Source: Phyllobacterium myrsinacearum (GTDB lineage Bacteria > Pseudomonadota > Alphaproteobacteria > Rhizobiales > Rhizobiaceae). Taken from it: a stretch of 64,000 nt of DNA. The notes beneath the pieces are model-generated. The model did no database searches and was not told where the DNA came from. It was given only the letters and a program-made list of their open reading frames with translations. This document shows, one piece after another, positions 8,992 to 19,924 of the stretch (positions within the stretch are counted from its first letter, which is position 1; each line of letters opens with the position of its first letter). The DNA lies in assembly GCF_014138285.1 (NCBI RefSeq), contig NZ_JACGXN010000001.1:857314-921313 (forward strand), given 5' to 3'. A program made the translations under genes and the position numbers.

Positions 8992-11214
8992 TCAAGCAGC
9001 CTTTTTCTTCTTCGCTTCAACCGGATAGGGATTGAACCGTTCATAGAACGTGTCGCCCTTCTCGGCCATGTCGACAAGCAGCTTTGGCGCCTTGAACTGA
9101 GCACCATATTTGCGCTGCAGGCCCTTTGCGATTTCCACGAACTTCGCCGCGCCGATACCATCGATATAGGACAACGTTCCGCCCGTATAAGGCGCAAAGC
9201 CGAAAGCCAGAATCGAGCCGACATCCGCTTCGCGTGGATCGGTGACAATTCCCTCTTCCATGACCCGGGCCGCTTCCAGCGCGATGGTGAACAGGAAGCG
9301 CTGCTTCAGTACTTCCACATCGATCTTGTCGGCGTCCTGCTGTGGATACAACGTCTTCAACTCCGGCCACAGATGCTTCTTGGCCGGCTTGGCCGGATAG
9401 TCGTAGAAGCCCTTGCCGTTCTTGCGGCCACGGCGGTCATACTTGTCAACAAGCGTGTTGACCAGTTCCACATGCCGCGGATCGACGGCCTTCGGTCCGA
9501 GATCGGCAAGCGTTGCCTTGAGGATTTTCTGCGACAGATCGATGGCCGTCTCGTCATTGAGCGCGAGAGGTCCGACCGGCATGCCTGCCATGCGTGCAAC
9601 ATTCTCGATCATTGCCGGCGGAACGCCTTCCACGAGCATGTTGTAGGCTTCGGACATGTAACGCAGGACGCAACGATTGACATAGAAGCCGCGCGTGTCG
9701 TTGACGACAATCGGTGTCTTCTTGATCGCCCGCACGTAATCCAGCGCGACGGCCAGTGCCTTTTCCGAAGTCTTCTTGCCGAGGATAACCTCAACCAGCA
9801 GCATCTTGTCGACGGGCGAGAAGAAGTGGATGCCGATGAAGTTCTTCGGACGTACCGAAACCTTGGCAAGACCCGTAATCGGCAACGTCGAGGTATTGGA
9901 CGCAAATACAGCCGCAGGCTTCAGGACGGCTTCCGCCTGTTCCGTCGCTTTGCGCTTGACCTCGCGGTCCTCAAACACGGCTTCGATAACGAGGTCGGCG
10001 CCATCAAGTTCGGCATATTGTGTTGTAGCGGTGATCAGACCAAGGAGCTTTTCCTTGTCATCTGCCGTCGCCTTGCCCTTCTGAATGTCCTTGGTGATCA
10101 GGTCTGCCGTATGAGCCTTGCCCTTGTCGGCAGCTTCCTGGGTCTGGTCGATCAGAACAACAGAAATACCCGCCTTGGCGGTGACATAAGCGATGCCTGC
10201 ACCCATGAAACCGGCCCCGATAACACCGACCTTCTTGAACTTGGTCGGCTTGACGTCGGCAGGACGGCGCGCACCCTTGTTCAATTCCTGCAAGGAAACG
10301 AACAGCGAGCGGATCATCATGCCCGCTTCCGTGCTCTGCAGAATATTGGTGAAGTAGCGCTGCTCGATCTTCAGCCCCGTATCGAAGGGCACAAGAAGGC
10401 CTTCATAGACAGACTTCAGAATGGCTGCAGCGCCCGGATAATTGCCGTAGGTTTCACGGCGCAAAATGGCCGTAGCAGCTGGCCACAGATTGGCACCCGC
10501 TGCTGAATAGATTGCGCCACCGGGAAGCTTGAAGCCCTTTTCATCCCATGGCTGAACTGGTTTCAAGCCTGCCTTGATCATTTTCTTGGCAGTTTCGACG
10601 AGCTTCTTTGCCGGAGCGATTTCATGCACAAGACCCATGGCCTTGGCACGCGCAGCGGTCAGGCTGGAGCCTGTCGTCATCATCTGCAGGGCGTCCTGCT
10701 GATTGGTGAGGCGCGGAACGCGCTGCGTACCGCCGGCGCCCGGGAAAATACCGACCTTGACCTCGGGCAGTGCCATTTTCACCGACGGATCATCGGAGAC
10801 AACGCGGCCATGACAGGCCAGCGACATTTCGAATGCACCGCCCATGCAGGTACCATTGATCGCCGAAACCCAAGGCTTGCCCGATGTTTCGAGTTTGCGG
10901 AACAGGCCGCCCATCTTGCCGGTGTTCTCGAACAGAAGTTCGACCGCCTTCTTGGGGTCTTTGGCTTTTTCGTCCTGGAACAGCTGGAACATGCGCTTGA
11001 GCATGGTCAGATCGGCACCGCCTGAGAACGTATCCTTGCCTGACGTGATAACAGCGCCCTTGATGGCTTCATCCTTGGCAACGCGGTCGACGATGGCGTC
11101 GAGTTCCTTCATCACCTCTTCGGTGAAGACATTCATCGACTTGTCGGGCATGTCCCAGGTTACGAGCGCAATGCCGTCCGCGTCGACGTCGAATTTGAAG
11201 TTTGTATAGCTCAT
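8992..11214 (-). CDS. fadJ: FadJ/FadB-type multifunctional protein: enoyl-CoA hydratase + 3-hydroxyacyl-CoA dehydrogenase
   Basis: Catalyses steps 2 and 3 of fatty-acid beta-oxidation in the cytoplasm. Residues 1-300 are a crotonase domain (FSGGADL oxyanion segment, [14 protein letters not shown]). A Rossmann NAD-binding domain follows ([17 protein letters not shown]), then 3HCDH C-terminal domains ([10 protein letters not shown] and [11 protein letters not shown]). The product is 740 residues, usual for the alphaproteobacterial form. GGGAG lies before the ATG at 11214, 13 bases after the thiolase stop codon, so the two are translated from one operon. FadJ or FadB naming cannot be decided from sequence. 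Confidence 0.93.
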   Translation of the reverse strand: MSYTNFKFDVDADGIALVTWDMPDKSMNVFTEEVMKELDAIVDRVAKDEAIKGAVITSGKDTFSGGADLTMLKRMFQLFQDEKAKDPKKAVELLFENTGKMGGLFRKLETSGKPWVSAINGTCMGGAFEMSLACHGRVVSDDPSVKMALPEVKVGIFPGAGGTQRVPRLTNQQDALQMMTTGSSLTAARAKAMGLVHEIAPAKKLVETAKKMIKAGLKPVQPWDEKGFKLPGGAIYSAAGANLWPAATAILRRETYGNYPGAAAILKSVYEGLLVPFDTGLKIEQRYFTNILQSTEAGMMIRSLFVSLQELNKGARRPADVKPTKFKKVGVIGAGFMGAGIAYVTAKAGISVVLIDQTQEAADKGKAHTADLITKDIQKGKATADDKEKLLGLITATTQYAELDGADLVIEAVFEDREVKRKATEQAEAVLKPAAVFASNTSTLPITGLAKVSVRPKNFIGIHFFSPVDKMLLVEVILGKKTSEKALAVALDYVRAIKKTPIVVNDTRGFYVNRCVLRYMSEAYNMLVEGVPPAMIENVARMAGMPVGPLALNDETAIDLSQKILKATLADLGPKAVDPRHVELVNTLVDKYDRRGRKNGKGFYDYPAKPAKKHLWPELKTLYPQQDADKIDVEVLKQRFLFTIALEAARVMEEGIVTDPREADVGSILAFGFAPYTGGTLSYIDGIGAAKFVEIAKGLQRKYGAQFKAPKLLVDMAEKGDTFYERFNPYPVEAKKKKAA

Positions 11215-11227
11215 CTTCTGCTCTCCC

Positions 11228-12436
11228 TCAGACGCGTTCGATAATCGTTGCGGTACCCATGCCGGCACCAATGCACAGTGTTACCAGCGCCACGTTCAGA
11301 TCACGGCGTTCCAGTTCGTCAAGAACCGTACCAAGGATCATCGCACCGGTTGCACCGAGCGGATGGCCCATGGCAATCGCGCCGCCGTTCACGTTGATCT
11401 TGTCCCGCGGAATATTGAAGGCCTGCATGTAGCGCAGCACAACAGCGGCAAAGGCTTCATTCAATTCGAACAGGTCGATATCTGCAATCTTCATCTTGGC
11501 GCGCTTGAGCAGCTTTTCCGTGACATCAACCGGGCCTGTCAGCATCAATGCCGGATCGGAACCGATATTGGCAAAGGCGCGGATGCGGGCGCGCGGCTTG
11601 GCGCTAAGCGCCTTGCCGGCACTTTTCGAGCCGAGCAGGACACCGGCGGCACCGTCAACAATGCCGGATGAATTACCAGCGTGGTGAACGTGATTGATGG
11701 TTTCAACTTCCGGATGCGCCTGAATGCCAACGGCATTGAAGCCGCCCATTTCGCCCGGCATCACGAAGGATGGATTGAGCGATGCGAGCGCCTGCATATC
11801 CGTTGTCGGGCGCATGTGTTCATCATGGTCAAGGATGGTCAGGCCGTTCTGATCCTTGATGCTGAGAACGGAATTCTTGAAGTAGCCCTTCTTCCAGGCT
11901 TCCCCAGCGCGCTTCTGACTTTCAACGGCATAGGCATCGACATCGTCGCGGGTAAAACCGTATTTCGTGGCGATCAGGTCAGCAGACACGCCCTGTGGCA
12001 TGAAATAGCCAGGCAGACCCACCGACGGGTCCATGTACCAGGCACCACCGGACATGCCCATGCCGACGCGCGACATGGATTCCACTCCGCCTGCGATGAC
12101 GATGTCATCGGCACCCTGCACGATCTTGGCAGCAGCAAAATTTACCGCGTCGAGGCCAGAGGCACAGAAGCGCGAAATCTGCATGCCCGGCGCCTTGAAG
12201 TCATAGCCAGCTTCAAAGGCCGAGGAACGCGGGATCACGGCACCGGCTTCACCGACGGGATCAACGCAGCCATAAATGATGTCGTCAACCAGTCCCGTAT
12301 CGAGACCATTGCGGTCGCGCAGCGCTTCCAGCACCTTGGCGCCAAGACGGACGGCGGGCACTTCATGCAGGCTGCCATCCTTTTTGCCCTTGCCGCGCGG
12401 CGTGCGGACGTGGTCATAAATATATGCTTCGGCCAT
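11228..12436 (-). CDS. fadA: Acetyl-CoA acyltransferase (thiolase), FadA/FadI type
   Basis: Last step of beta-oxidation: cleaves 3-ketoacyl-CoA to acetyl-CoA and a shortened acyl-CoA. The active-site Cys is in [12 protein letters not shown], the conserved [16 protein letters not shown] loop is present, and the C-terminal catalytic Cys is in [11 protein letters not shown]. It has 402 residues. A GGGAG ribosome site precedes the ATG. It sits between the acyl-CoA dehydrogenases and the hydratase/dehydrogenase, completing the pathway in one operon. Confidence 0.93.
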   Translation of the reverse strand: MAEAYIYDHVRTPRGKGKKDGSLHEVPAVRLGAKVLEALRDRNGLDTGLVDDIIYGCVDPVGEAGAVIPRSSAFEAGYDFKAPGMQISRFCASGLDAVNFAAAKIVQGADDIVIAGGVESMSRVGMGMSGGAWYMDPSVGLPGYFMPQGVSADLIATKYGFTRDDVDAYAVESQKRAGEAWKKGYFKNSVLSIKDQNGLTILDHDEHMRPTTDMQALASLNPSFVMPGEMGGFNAVGIQAHPEVETINHVHHAGNSSGIVDGAAGVLLGSKSAGKALSAKPRARIRAFANIGSDPALMLTGPVDVTEKLLKRAKMKIADIDLFELNEAFAAVVLRYMQAFNIPRDKINVNGGAIAMGHPLGATGAMILGTVLDELERRDLNVALVTLCIGAGMGTATIIERV

Positions 12437-12462
12437 TTCATTCTCCCTTTTCGAACCGCAGC

Positions 12463-13635
12463 TCAGAGGCTGCGGGCGATCAAAAGCTTCATGATTTCAT
12501 TGGTTCCGCCATAAATCCGCTGGACGCGGGCATCTCGGAACATACGTGCGATCGGATATTCGTTCATATAACCATAGCCGCCATGCAGCTGCAGGCATTC
12601 GTCAACGATCTTGTTCTGCAGGTCACTCAGCCAGTATTTCGCCATGGATGCGGTGACAGGATCGAGCCCACCACTGAGATGGCGTTCCACGCAATGATTG
12701 TAAAAGACGCGGCCTATCGTGGCCTCCGTCTTCATCTCGGCCAGTTTAAACTGGGTGTTCTGGAAGTCGATGATCGCCTTGCCGAAGGCCTTGCGTTCCT
12801 TGACATATTCCGAGGTGATCGCAATGGCGCGTTCAGCCATGGCAATTGCCGTGCCACCGATCTGAAGACGTTCCTGCGGCAATTGCTGCATCAACTGGAC
12901 AAAGCCCTGCCCTTCCTCGGTTCCGAGCAGGTTTGCGGTCGGCACGCGGACATTGTTGAAGAACAATTCCGACGTGTCGTTTGATTTCAGTCCGACCTTG
13001 TCGAGGTTGCGGCCGCGCTCGAAACCTTCCTGCCCGTCCGTCTCGATAACGATCAGCGATGTGCCCTTGGCACCCTGTGCTGGATCGGTTTTCGTCACAA
13101 CGACAACCAGATTGGCCAACTGGCCATTGGTGATGAAGGTCTTCGAGCCATTGATGACGTATTGATTGCCGTCCTTCTTGGCGCTCGTCTTCACGCCCTG
13201 AAGGTCAGAACCAGCACCCGGCTCCGTCATGGCAATGGCGCCGATCAATTCGCCGGTCGCCATCTTCGGCAGCCACTTCTTCTTCTGTTCTTCCGAACCA
13301 TAGTGAAGAATATAGGGAGCAACGATTGAATTGTGCAGGGCTATACCGAAGCCATCGACGCCGACGTGGCTGATTGCTTCCAGAATGGCGCTTTCATGGG
13401 CATAAGTCCCGCCCGAGCCGCCATATTCTTCCGGCATGGAAGCGCACAGCAAGCCGTTCTGCCCTGCAAGCTCCCAAACGGAACGGTCAAAGATTTCCTG
13501 TTTTTCAAAACGGTCGTAGTGAGGCAGGACTTCGGCTTCGAGAAATTTCGAAGTCATGTCCTGCAGCATCACTACATCGTCGGTTTTCCAGTCAGGTTTT
13601 GGAACGCCCAACACATCTTCCGGCCGAATAGACAT
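12463..13635 (-). CDS. Acyl-CoA dehydrogenase
   Basis: FAD-dependent dehydrogenase for the first step of beta-oxidation or of branched-chain acyl-CoA breakdown, 390 residues. It shows the ACAD blocks AMTEPGAGSDLQG, KTFITNGQLANL, and a C-terminal LHGGYGYMNEYPIARMFRDARVQRIYGGTNEI. Glycine replaces the Glu of the medium-chain IYEGT motif, as in long-chain and isovaleryl types that place the base elsewhere. A GGGAGG ribosome site precedes the ATG. Substrate range is not assignable. Confidence 0.9.
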   Translation of the reverse strand: MSIRPEDVLGVPKPDWKTDDVVMLQDMTSKFLEAEVLPHYDRFEKQEIFDRSVWELAGQNGLLCASMPEEYGGSGGTYAHESAILEAISHVGVDGFGIALHNSIVAPYILHYGSEEQKKKWLPKMATGELIGAIAMTEPGAGSDLQGVKTSAKKDGNQYVINGSKTFITNGQLANLVVVVTKTDPAQGAKGTSLIVIETDGQEGFERGRNLDKVGLKSNDTSELFFNNVRVPTANLLGTEEGQGFVQLMQQLPQERLQIGGTAIAMAERAIAITSEYVKERKAFGKAIIDFQNTQFKLAEMKTEATIGRVFYNHCVERHLSGGLDPVTASMAKYWLSDLQNKIVDECLQLHGGYGYMNEYPIARMFRDARVQRIYGGTNEIMKLLIARSL

Positions 13636-13697
13636 CTCTAACCTCCCTAGAAATCACCCTTCGTCACAAACTAGGGCCTCCGCCCCGTTTCGTTTGA

Positions 13698-15491
13698 TCA
13701 GAATGCTTCTGCAGCCAGCGTCATCATTGTGTCCGCGCCGGTCTGGATGCGGGCAAGATGGGCCGATGTTTCAGGCATGACCCGCTCCATGAAGAATTTG
13801 CCCGTGACAAGCTTCGTCTCGTAAAAATCCTTCTTCCCTGCGCCCTCTGCCAGTTTCGCATGGGATGCCTTGGCAATCTGCGCCCACATATAGCCGAGAG
13901 AAACCAGACCGAAGAGATGCATATAATCGGTCGAAGCCGCACCGGCATTATCCGGATTCGCCATGCCGTTCTGCATCAGCCACATGGAAGCGGCCTGCAG
14001 ATCATTGAGACCTTTCTTCAGATGCTTGGTGAAGAAGGCAAGCTTCTCGTCACCGCGGTTCTCCTCGCAAAAATCACCGACTTCCTTGAAGAAGGCCATA
14101 ACAGCGCGGCCGCCATTGGCACCAAGCTTGCGGCCCACGAGGTCGAGCGCCTGAACGCCATTGGCACCTTCATAGATCATGGCAATGCGCGCATCGCGCA
14201 CATACTGGCTCATGCCGTGCTCTTCGATGTAGCCATGACCGCCATAGACCTGCTGGGCCATGACAGCATGCTCAAAACCCTTGTCCGTCAGGACACCCTT
14301 GAGAATGGGGGTCATCAGACCGAGAATGTCATCGGCAATCTGCTTGTCACCCTCGTCGTCGGAGCGATGCGCGACATCGGACTTGAGCGCGGACCACAGA
14401 ATGAAAGCACGGCCCGCCTCGTTGAATGACTTGATCGTCATCAGAATGCGGCGAATATCCGGATGGACGATGATCGGATCAGCTTTCTTGTCCGATGCCT
14501 TCGGACCGGTCAAGGAACGGCCCTGAATGCGCTCGCGTGCATATTCCACAGCATTCTGGTAGGCGATTTCACCGATGGACAGACCCTGCAGCGCAACGCC
14601 AAGACGGGCCTCGTTCATCATCGTGAACATGGCGCGCAGCCCCTTGTTCTCGCCGCCGATCAGATAGCCCGTGGCTTCGTCATAGTTCATCACGCAGGTC
14701 GAGTTGGCGTGGATACCCATCTTCTCTTCGATCGAGCCACAGGACACGCCATTGCGGGTACCGGCATTGCCGCTGTCGTCAAGATTGAACTTCGGCACGA
14801 TGAACAGGGAAATACCTTTCACGCCTTCCGGTGCACCCTCGATACGGGCAAGTACCAGATGGATGATGTTTTCGGACATGTCGTGCTCACCGGCTGAGAT
14901 GAAAATCTTCTGGCCGGAAATCTTGTAGGAGCCATCGGCATTAGGCACAGCCTTGGTGCGCAGCAGGCCCAGATCCGTGCCGCAATGCGGCTCGGTGAGG
15001 TTCATGGTACCGGTCCACGTGCCATCGACCATCTTCGGCAGATAGGTCTGCTTCTGGTCATCGGTACCATGGGTCAGAATTGCAGCAATCGCGCCCTGCG
15101 TCAGGCCTGGATACATAACCAGCGCCATATTGGCTGATGACATGTATTCACCAACAGCCACATGCAACGCGTAGGGCAAACCCTGACCGCCGAATTCCGC
15201 AGGTATGGACAGGCTCATCCAACCGCCTTCGCGGTACTGGTCAAAGGCAGCCTTGAACCCTTTCGGTGTTGTGACGGTGCCGTCCGCATGACGCACACAA
15301 CCTTCATGATCACCGGACTGATTGATCGGAAACAATGTGTTTTCGGCCAGCTTGGCGCCTTCGCTCAGGATCGCTTCGACAATATCCGGCGATGCATCGG
15401 CGAAACCTGGCAGATTGTTGTAGCGTTCGTAGCCCAGGACATCATTGAGAATGAAAAGCGTGTCTTCAACGGGCGCGCGATAACTCGGCAT
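13698..15491 (-). CDS. Acyl-CoA dehydrogenase, large C-terminal-domain type
   Basis: First gene of the minus-strand fatty-acid operon. The 597-residue product is of the long acyl-CoA dehydrogenase type that carries an extra C-terminal domain. The core has [18 protein letters not shown], the [16 protein letters not shown] flavin segment, and [37 protein letters not shown] with the catalytic Glu in YEG. I chose the start [10 protein letters not shown] at 15491 over an ATG six codons upstream because GGAGGAAA lies directly before it. A long palindromic operator lies about 75 bases upstream. Confidence 0.92.
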   Translation of the reverse strand: MPSYRAPVEDTLFILNDVLGYERYNNLPGFADASPDIVEAILSEGAKLAENTLFPINQSGDHEGCVRHADGTVTTPKGFKAAFDQYREGGWMSLSIPAEFGGQGLPYALHVAVGEYMSSANMALVMYPGLTQGAIAAILTHGTDDQKQTYLPKMVDGTWTGTMNLTEPHCGTDLGLLRTKAVPNADGSYKISGQKIFISAGEHDMSENIIHLVLARIEGAPEGVKGISLFIVPKFNLDDSGNAGTRNGVSCGSIEEKMGIHANSTCVMNYDEATGYLIGGENKGLRAMFTMMNEARLGVALQGLSIGEIAYQNAVEYARERIQGRSLTGPKASDKKADPIIVHPDIRRILMTIKSFNEAGRAFILWSALKSDVAHRSDDEGDKQIADDILGLMTPILKGVLTDKGFEHAVMAQQVYGGHGYIEEHGMSQYVRDARIAMIYEGANGVQALDLVGRKLGANGGRAVMAFFKEVGDFCEENRGDEKLAFFTKHLKKGLNDLQAASMWLMQNGMANPDNAGAASTDYMHLFGLVSLGYMWAQIAKASHAKLAEGAGKKDFYETKLVTGKFFMERVMPETSAHLARIQTGADTMMTLAAEAF

Positions 15492-15565
15492 CAGTTTCCT
15501 CCAAAACATAAACGAGCAAAACGGCCCGGAGACTTCGGTGCCGTCGGATTTTTCATCTCTCTAGC

Positions 15566-15597
15566 AAATTTTGACGTTTCCGTAAACGTCAAAATTT
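15566..15597. promoter_or_regulatory. Perfect 14+14 bp palindromic operator upstream of the acyl-CoA dehydrogenase operon
   Basis: Arms AAATTTTGACGTTT and AAACGTCAAAATTT are exact reverse complements separated by CCGT. The core ACGTTT-N4-AAACGT resembles ACGT-rich sites described for regulators of fatty-acid or branched-chain acyl-CoA breakdown in proteobacteria (LiuR/FadR-like). That assignment is inference. The first 24 bases recur, inverted and unchanged, upstream of the nitronate monooxygenase at 29856-29879. Confidence 0.75.
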
Positions 15598-15707
15598 TGT
15601 GAACTTTTGCTCCTGTGGATCAATCTTCCCGAATTGGGCGTTTCATTCAATGAGAACGTCAGCTCTTATGCCTACAGATGTGGTTAAAGGGCTGCAAACT
15701 GCAGCCG

Positions 15708-15856
15708 CATTGTGCGTGGTTCGACAAGCTCACCATGAGGGAGAGTGAGGATTGCAGGGAGTCAGGCTTTGCAAGATTATTTAAACTGCTCCGCTGACGA
15801 TTAGCATGCAGCCCACCCATCTCCCTCATGGTGAGCTTGTTGAACCACGTACAATG
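15708..15856. repeat. REP-like element, paired inverted arms (copy A)
   Basis: Two 37-base arms in inverted orientation (15708-15744 and 15820-15856) differ at only 2 positions and carry the core CTCACCATGAGGGAGA. About 75 bases separate them, starting with GTGAGGATTGCAGGG. The same core occurs at 32001, 41961 and 45908. The element has no coding capacity, so it would have to be moved in trans if it is mobile. Confidence 0.85.
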
Positions 15857-16001
15857 CGATTGCAATCCACGTCTTCTTCTCCACGGCATCTATACGTATA
15901 CGGCCTTTGCGACAAACAGAGCAGAGTTGACTACGAAGCACTATCCAAGGTGCGGACCGCGAATACAAACTATCACATTTTTAACGTTTGCAGCCCATCC
16001 C

Positions 16002-16016
16002 TTAACCACTTGTTTA
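16002..16016. promoter_or_regulatory. Candidate CtrA-like box upstream of the podJ-like gene
   Basis: TTAACCACTTGTTTA matches TTAA-N7-TTAA with one mismatch in the second half. It lies about 255 bases before the podJ-like start. Cell-cycle control of podJ is known in Caulobacter; the assignment here rests only on this match. Confidence 0.3.
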
Positions 16017-16271
16017 CCACGTTTCGCCAATGTCACGGTGTCGGTGAACCGTGTCTATGAGTGATTTGTTTTTCACGGCTTGTCGGACCGCACGGGCAGA
16101 CAGTCCCGGCTTTCCGGATAGCAATGTGCAGAACGCATCTTTGACCTTCGGAAGACCGAGACAAGATGAAGCCAGAGTGGCAGGTGAACATCACCACCAC
16201 TTCCGGCCCTGCTCCGTGGGACAGAATTAACCCGCCAGATTACTGGCGTAAACACGGCAAAGCAGGCGTCC

Positions 16272-19200
16272 ATGACGAACCAAAGGTCACTACTTGAACA
16301 GGTCAATGTGAACCGCTCACGTCGCGACACCACATCGCTGGACAGTATCAACCGCACGCTCGAGGCCCTGGAAACCCAGCTGCGCGAGACCATGGAGCCG
16401 GACTATCCCGACAATGACGGTCAGAGTGACATTGCCGATCGTTTCGCCGCCCTCGCCTCGCGCGCCGGTGGCACACCTGTTTCAAGGTCAAGACCATCCG
16501 ACGATCTGCCAGCCTTTGCCAGCAAACCACAAAACGGCAAGCACGACCTTTCTGCTATCGCAGCCCGCATCAAGCAGTTGCGCGAAGAAATGCGCGACGA
16601 CGCGCGTGCACCGGTACGCCCCCATGCCGAACCGCATACGGAAACCTTGCAGCGCCTGCATCAGTCGACCGCAAGCCGCAATCTGGACAACACGTCCGGT
16701 CGCGCGGACAATGGCCATCTGTCGATGTTGCGCGGTGATCTTGATGAGTTGAAGCGCACTGTTACGACACTTGCCCGCGAGGAATCGGTGAAGAGCCTTA
16801 ACCACCGCTGGGATGCGATGGACGAGCGTTTCGACGCATTCCGCCAGGATCATCCTCTGGGAGGCCGACTCGACCAGATCCGCCAAGCCGTGGACGTCCT
16901 GCCGCAATCCATTCCGCTGAAGAAGGTTGAAGACAAGCTCAAGACACTGGCAAGCGCTGTGGAACAGATGTCTCGCACGGGTAGTATATCGGGCGTTAAC
17001 GGTGACTTCATGCGTCAGATGGACGAACGGCTGGATGAAATCAGCCGCGCCATCGTTGCAACGGCCCGCCCTGTCCAGACGAATCATGTCGATACCGATG
17101 CCTTTGAGCGCCTTGAAGCACGTATCGCAACATTGAGCAGCAAGGTCGAGGCAGTTGCCTATGACCGCACCTCTGACACGATCCTTCAGCGCATGGGCGA
17201 ACTGGCCGAACGGGTTGACCATCTGGCGGCAATCCGCGCAGCACCAGCGGTCAATCTCGATGCGCTGTCGGAACAGCTGTCGGCCGTTACCCGTCATCTC
17301 GAAAACACACCGGCATCCATCAGCATTTCTGATTTCCGTGATCTTGAAGACCGGGTCCTGCACATTATCCACCGGTTGGAAACGACACCACCGCAGGCGC
17401 CTGCTGCCGCTCCTGCATTCATGGATCAGATTGATCAACGTTTTGAGGAGTTGACCAGGCGACTCGATGACCATCACATGATGGCCGAGCACAGCGATAT
17501 CCGGCTGACAGACAATCTTGAAGCCCGCTTTGACGATATGGCCCGCTATATCGCCCAGAATGTCCCGCAGGCAGATGGCTCGAACGATGCCATTCGCAGT
17601 CTCGAACTGCAGATCGCCGGTCTCGCCGAACATCTCTCGCATTCCAACGATCGCTATGCGGAATTCGCCGCTATTCCGCCGCGCCTCGACGCAATCGAAG
17701 AATCGATTGCCATGAATCGCGACTTTGTCGTGGAAGCCGCACGTCAGGCCGCATCGGAGGCCATCCGCAATTCAGCCAATTTCGGCAACGCCCATGATGG
17801 CGCCATCGCACGTGAACTCGCAGACGACCTGAAGATACTGGAAAGCCTCGCCCGCAAGTCGGAAGACCGCAACTCCAAGACCTTCGAAGCCATTCACGAT
17901 ACTCTACTGAAGATTGTTGATCGTCTGGGTTCTCTGGAAGGTGGCACGGCTCATGGAACGCGTGTCCCGGCAACCTCGAAGGCCATGGCAACGGTCGATG
18001 CCTATGAAGCGCCATATAGTGCAGCGGAGGCGGTGTTTGAAACACCCGTCTTTTCCAAGCTTGATGATGTTTCGACGCAAATGACATTGGCCGGAGATGA
18101 TGCCGGCGCGATGGACCAAGCTGCTCCGGCGCGCAAATCCTTGCTTGGCAGCCTCACCCGCAGCGTGAAATCCCGCAGCAAGCAGGAACAGGCGCATCGG
18201 GAACCAACCATCGAGACCATCGATACGGACGAAAAGGACGATGACAGGGCCAGCCTTGATTCCGAGCTTCTGAACCGGCCGCTCGAACCTGGCTCCGGCA
18301 TGCCCGATCTGAACTCCATACTCAAGCGCGTCCGTGATGAACGCCGCGAGATGAACATTGCAGGCGATACCGGCGTTGGCAAAGCCGATTTCATAGCCGC
18401 AGCACGCCGGGCAGCTCAGGCCGCCGCCGCCGAGGTCGAAAACCAGACGCGCGGCTCCAGTCGGAGCAGGGATGCAGCGGAAGGCAAGAAGGGCAGCCTT
18501 CTTGCACGCCAGCGTAAACCCATTCTCCTCGCTATCGGCGCCATCATGATTGCGATCGCCGGTCTTCAACTGAAGAATGCATTCTTCAGCGGCCCTGCTG
18601 CTGTTACCAGCGAGACAAGCTCAATGGCAGCACCAGTGGTGCCTCCGGTCGAGCAAAAGGCGCAAATTGCCGCGCCAGTTGCTCCAGTACCACGCGATGC
18701 AACCCCACCCGCTGCCGCGCCACAGACTTCGGTGGAAAACACACAGTCAGACGATCAGGCCGCTGCACCAGCCCCGACACAGGAGACTGTCAGCAGTCTC
18801 ATTGCCGCACAGTCCACCGATACACCGGCAACAGATGTGCCAGCTTCAGCAAAGGTCGATACGACTGTAACACCGATCCCAGCCATCCCTGTCGAAGCTG
18901 GGCCCGAACCGCTACGCGAAGCGGCAGCCGAAGGCAACCCCAAAGCCCTGTTTGAAATCGGGGATCGCTATATGGATGGGCGCGGTGTCCAGAGCGATTA
19001 TGCCAAAGCAGCCGGATGGTACACTCTTGCCGCCGACAAAGGCTTTGCGCCCGCACAATACCGTCTGGGCAATTTTTCTGAGAAGGGCCTTGGCGTTCCC
19101 CGCGACCTTGCCAAAGCGAAAACCTATTATCAACTGGCTGCCGAACAGGGCAATGCCAGCGCAATGCACAATCTTGCCGTGCTGTTTGCGGCCGGCGCGA

Positions 19201-19733
19201 ACGGTGCACCGGACAATGAATCCGCCGCCATGTGGTTTACGAAAGCCGCCGAGCTCGGTGTCAAGGACAGCCAGTTCAATCTGGCCATTTTATCCGCCAA
19301 GGGCATGGGTGTTCCGCAGAACCTTGAAGAAAGCTACAAGTGGTTTGCGCTGGCTGCCAATGCCGGCGACAAGGATGCGGGCCAAAAGCGCGATGACGTG
19401 GCCAAGGTCATGACGCCGGATCAGCTGACACGGGCCCGCGAAGCCACCGAACTCTGGAAGCCGAAGGTGATGAATCCGGAAACCAACGCGCTGAGCACAC
19501 CGGACGAATGGCGCGAGAGTCCGACCACGACAGGTTCGGTCGACATGGGAAAGGCAATCCGCAATATCCAGCTGATCCTCAATAAGAACGGCTATGATGC
19601 GGGCGGTTCGGACGGCAGGATGGGTGCGAAAACCCGCGACGCCATCATGGCTTTCCAGAAGAGCAACGGATTGAAGCCAACGGGCAATATCGACAAGGAT
19701 CTGGTCAAACGCCTGCTCGAAAAGAATACCTAA
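16272..19733 (+). CDS. podJ: PodJ-like polar localisation protein (coiled coil, TM, Sel1 repeats, peptidoglycan-binding domain)
   Basis: Single-pass membrane protein of 1153 residues that in alphaproteobacteria marks a cell pole and recruits division or polarity factors. Residues ~1-600 are acidic and heptad-rich (coiled coil). A transmembrane helix lies at about 748-768 (PILLAIGAIMIAIAGLQL) and a Pro/Ala-rich periplasmic linker at 775-870. Three to four Sel1-like repeats at about 875-1040 contain ALFEIGDRYMDGRGV, AQYRLGNFSEKGLGV and AMHNLAVLFAAGANG. A PG_binding_1 domain fills 1093-1150 (GYDAGGSDGRMGAKTRDAI). This architecture matches PodJ-family proteins of Rhizobiales. The function is inferred from it. 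Confidence 0.85.
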   Translation: MTNQRSLLEQVNVNRSRRDTTSLDSINRTLEALETQLRETMEPDYPDNDGQSDIADRFAALASRAGGTPVSRSRPSDDLPAFASKPQNGKHDLSAIAARIKQLREEMRDDARAPVRPHAEPHTETLQRLHQSTASRNLDNTSGRADNGHLSMLRGDLDELKRTVTTLAREESVKSLNHRWDAMDERFDAFRQDHPLGGRLDQIRQAVDVLPQSIPLKKVEDKLKTLASAVEQMSRTGSISGVNGDFMRQMDERLDEISRAIVATARPVQTNHVDTDAFERLEARIATLSSKVEAVAYDRTSDTILQRMGELAERVDHLAAIRAAPAVNLDALSEQLSAVTRHLENTPASISISDFRDLEDRVLHIIHRLETTPPQAPAAAPAFMDQIDQRFEELTRRLDDHHMMAEHSDIRLTDNLEARFDDMARYIAQNVPQADGSNDAIRSLELQIAGLAEHLSHSNDRYAEFAAIPPRLDAIEESIAMNRDFVVEAARQAASEAIRNSANFGNAHDGAIARELADDLKILESLARKSEDRNSKTFEAIHDTLLKIVDRLGSLEGGTAHGTRVPATSKAMATVDAYEAPYSAAEAVFETPVFSKLDDVSTQMTLAGDDAGAMDQAAPARKSLLGSLTRSVKSRSKQEQAHREPTIETIDTDEKDDDRASLDSELLNRPLEPGSGMPDLNSILKRVRDERREMNIAGDTGVGKADFIAAARRAAQAAAAEVENQTRGSSRSRDAAEGKKGSLLARQRKPILLAIGAIMIAIAGLQLKNAFFSGPAAVTSETSSMAAPVVPPVEQKAQIAAPVAPVPRDATPPAAAPQTSVENTQSDDQAAAPAPTQETVSSLIAAQSTDTPATDVPASAKVDTTVTPIPAIPVEAGPEPLREAAAEGNPKALFEIGDRYMDGRGVQSDYAKAAGWYTLAADKGFAPAQYRLGNFSEKGLGVPRDLAKAKTYYQLAAEQGNASAMHNLAVLFAAGANGAPDNESAAMWFTKAAELGVKDSQFNLAILSAKGMGVPQNLEESYKWFALAANAGDKDAGQKRDDVAKVMTPDQLTRAREATELWKPKVMNPETNALSTPDEWRESPTTTGSVDMGKAIRNIQLILNKNGYDAGGSDGRMGAKTRDAIMAFQKSNGLKPTGNIDKDLVKRLLEKNT

Positions 19734-19924
19734 ATCGACAGGGACGGCTGTTGCGACAAATGGTTTCGTGTTTGGGGTAACACGTTGACCTCTCAGCAGT
19801 CATTGTTTGACTTGACGCGCGGCTGAGGGCAAGAAACTTTAAAGCATCCTGTGACAGTCTGTGCGCAGAATGCATTAAAGAATTTCTGTCATCATGGTGT
19901 GCGAACAATCGCCACAACGCCGTG

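Noticed and set aside
8896-10506. Long plus-strand open frame antisense to the FadJ-type gene
   Set aside because: Its translation has no family features and the opposite strand encodes a full beta-oxidation protein; GC-rich codon bias creates such shadow frames.
16488-17642. Minus-strand open frame antisense to the podJ-like gene
   Set aside because: No ribosome site or motif; opposite strand is a convincing coiled-coil protein.
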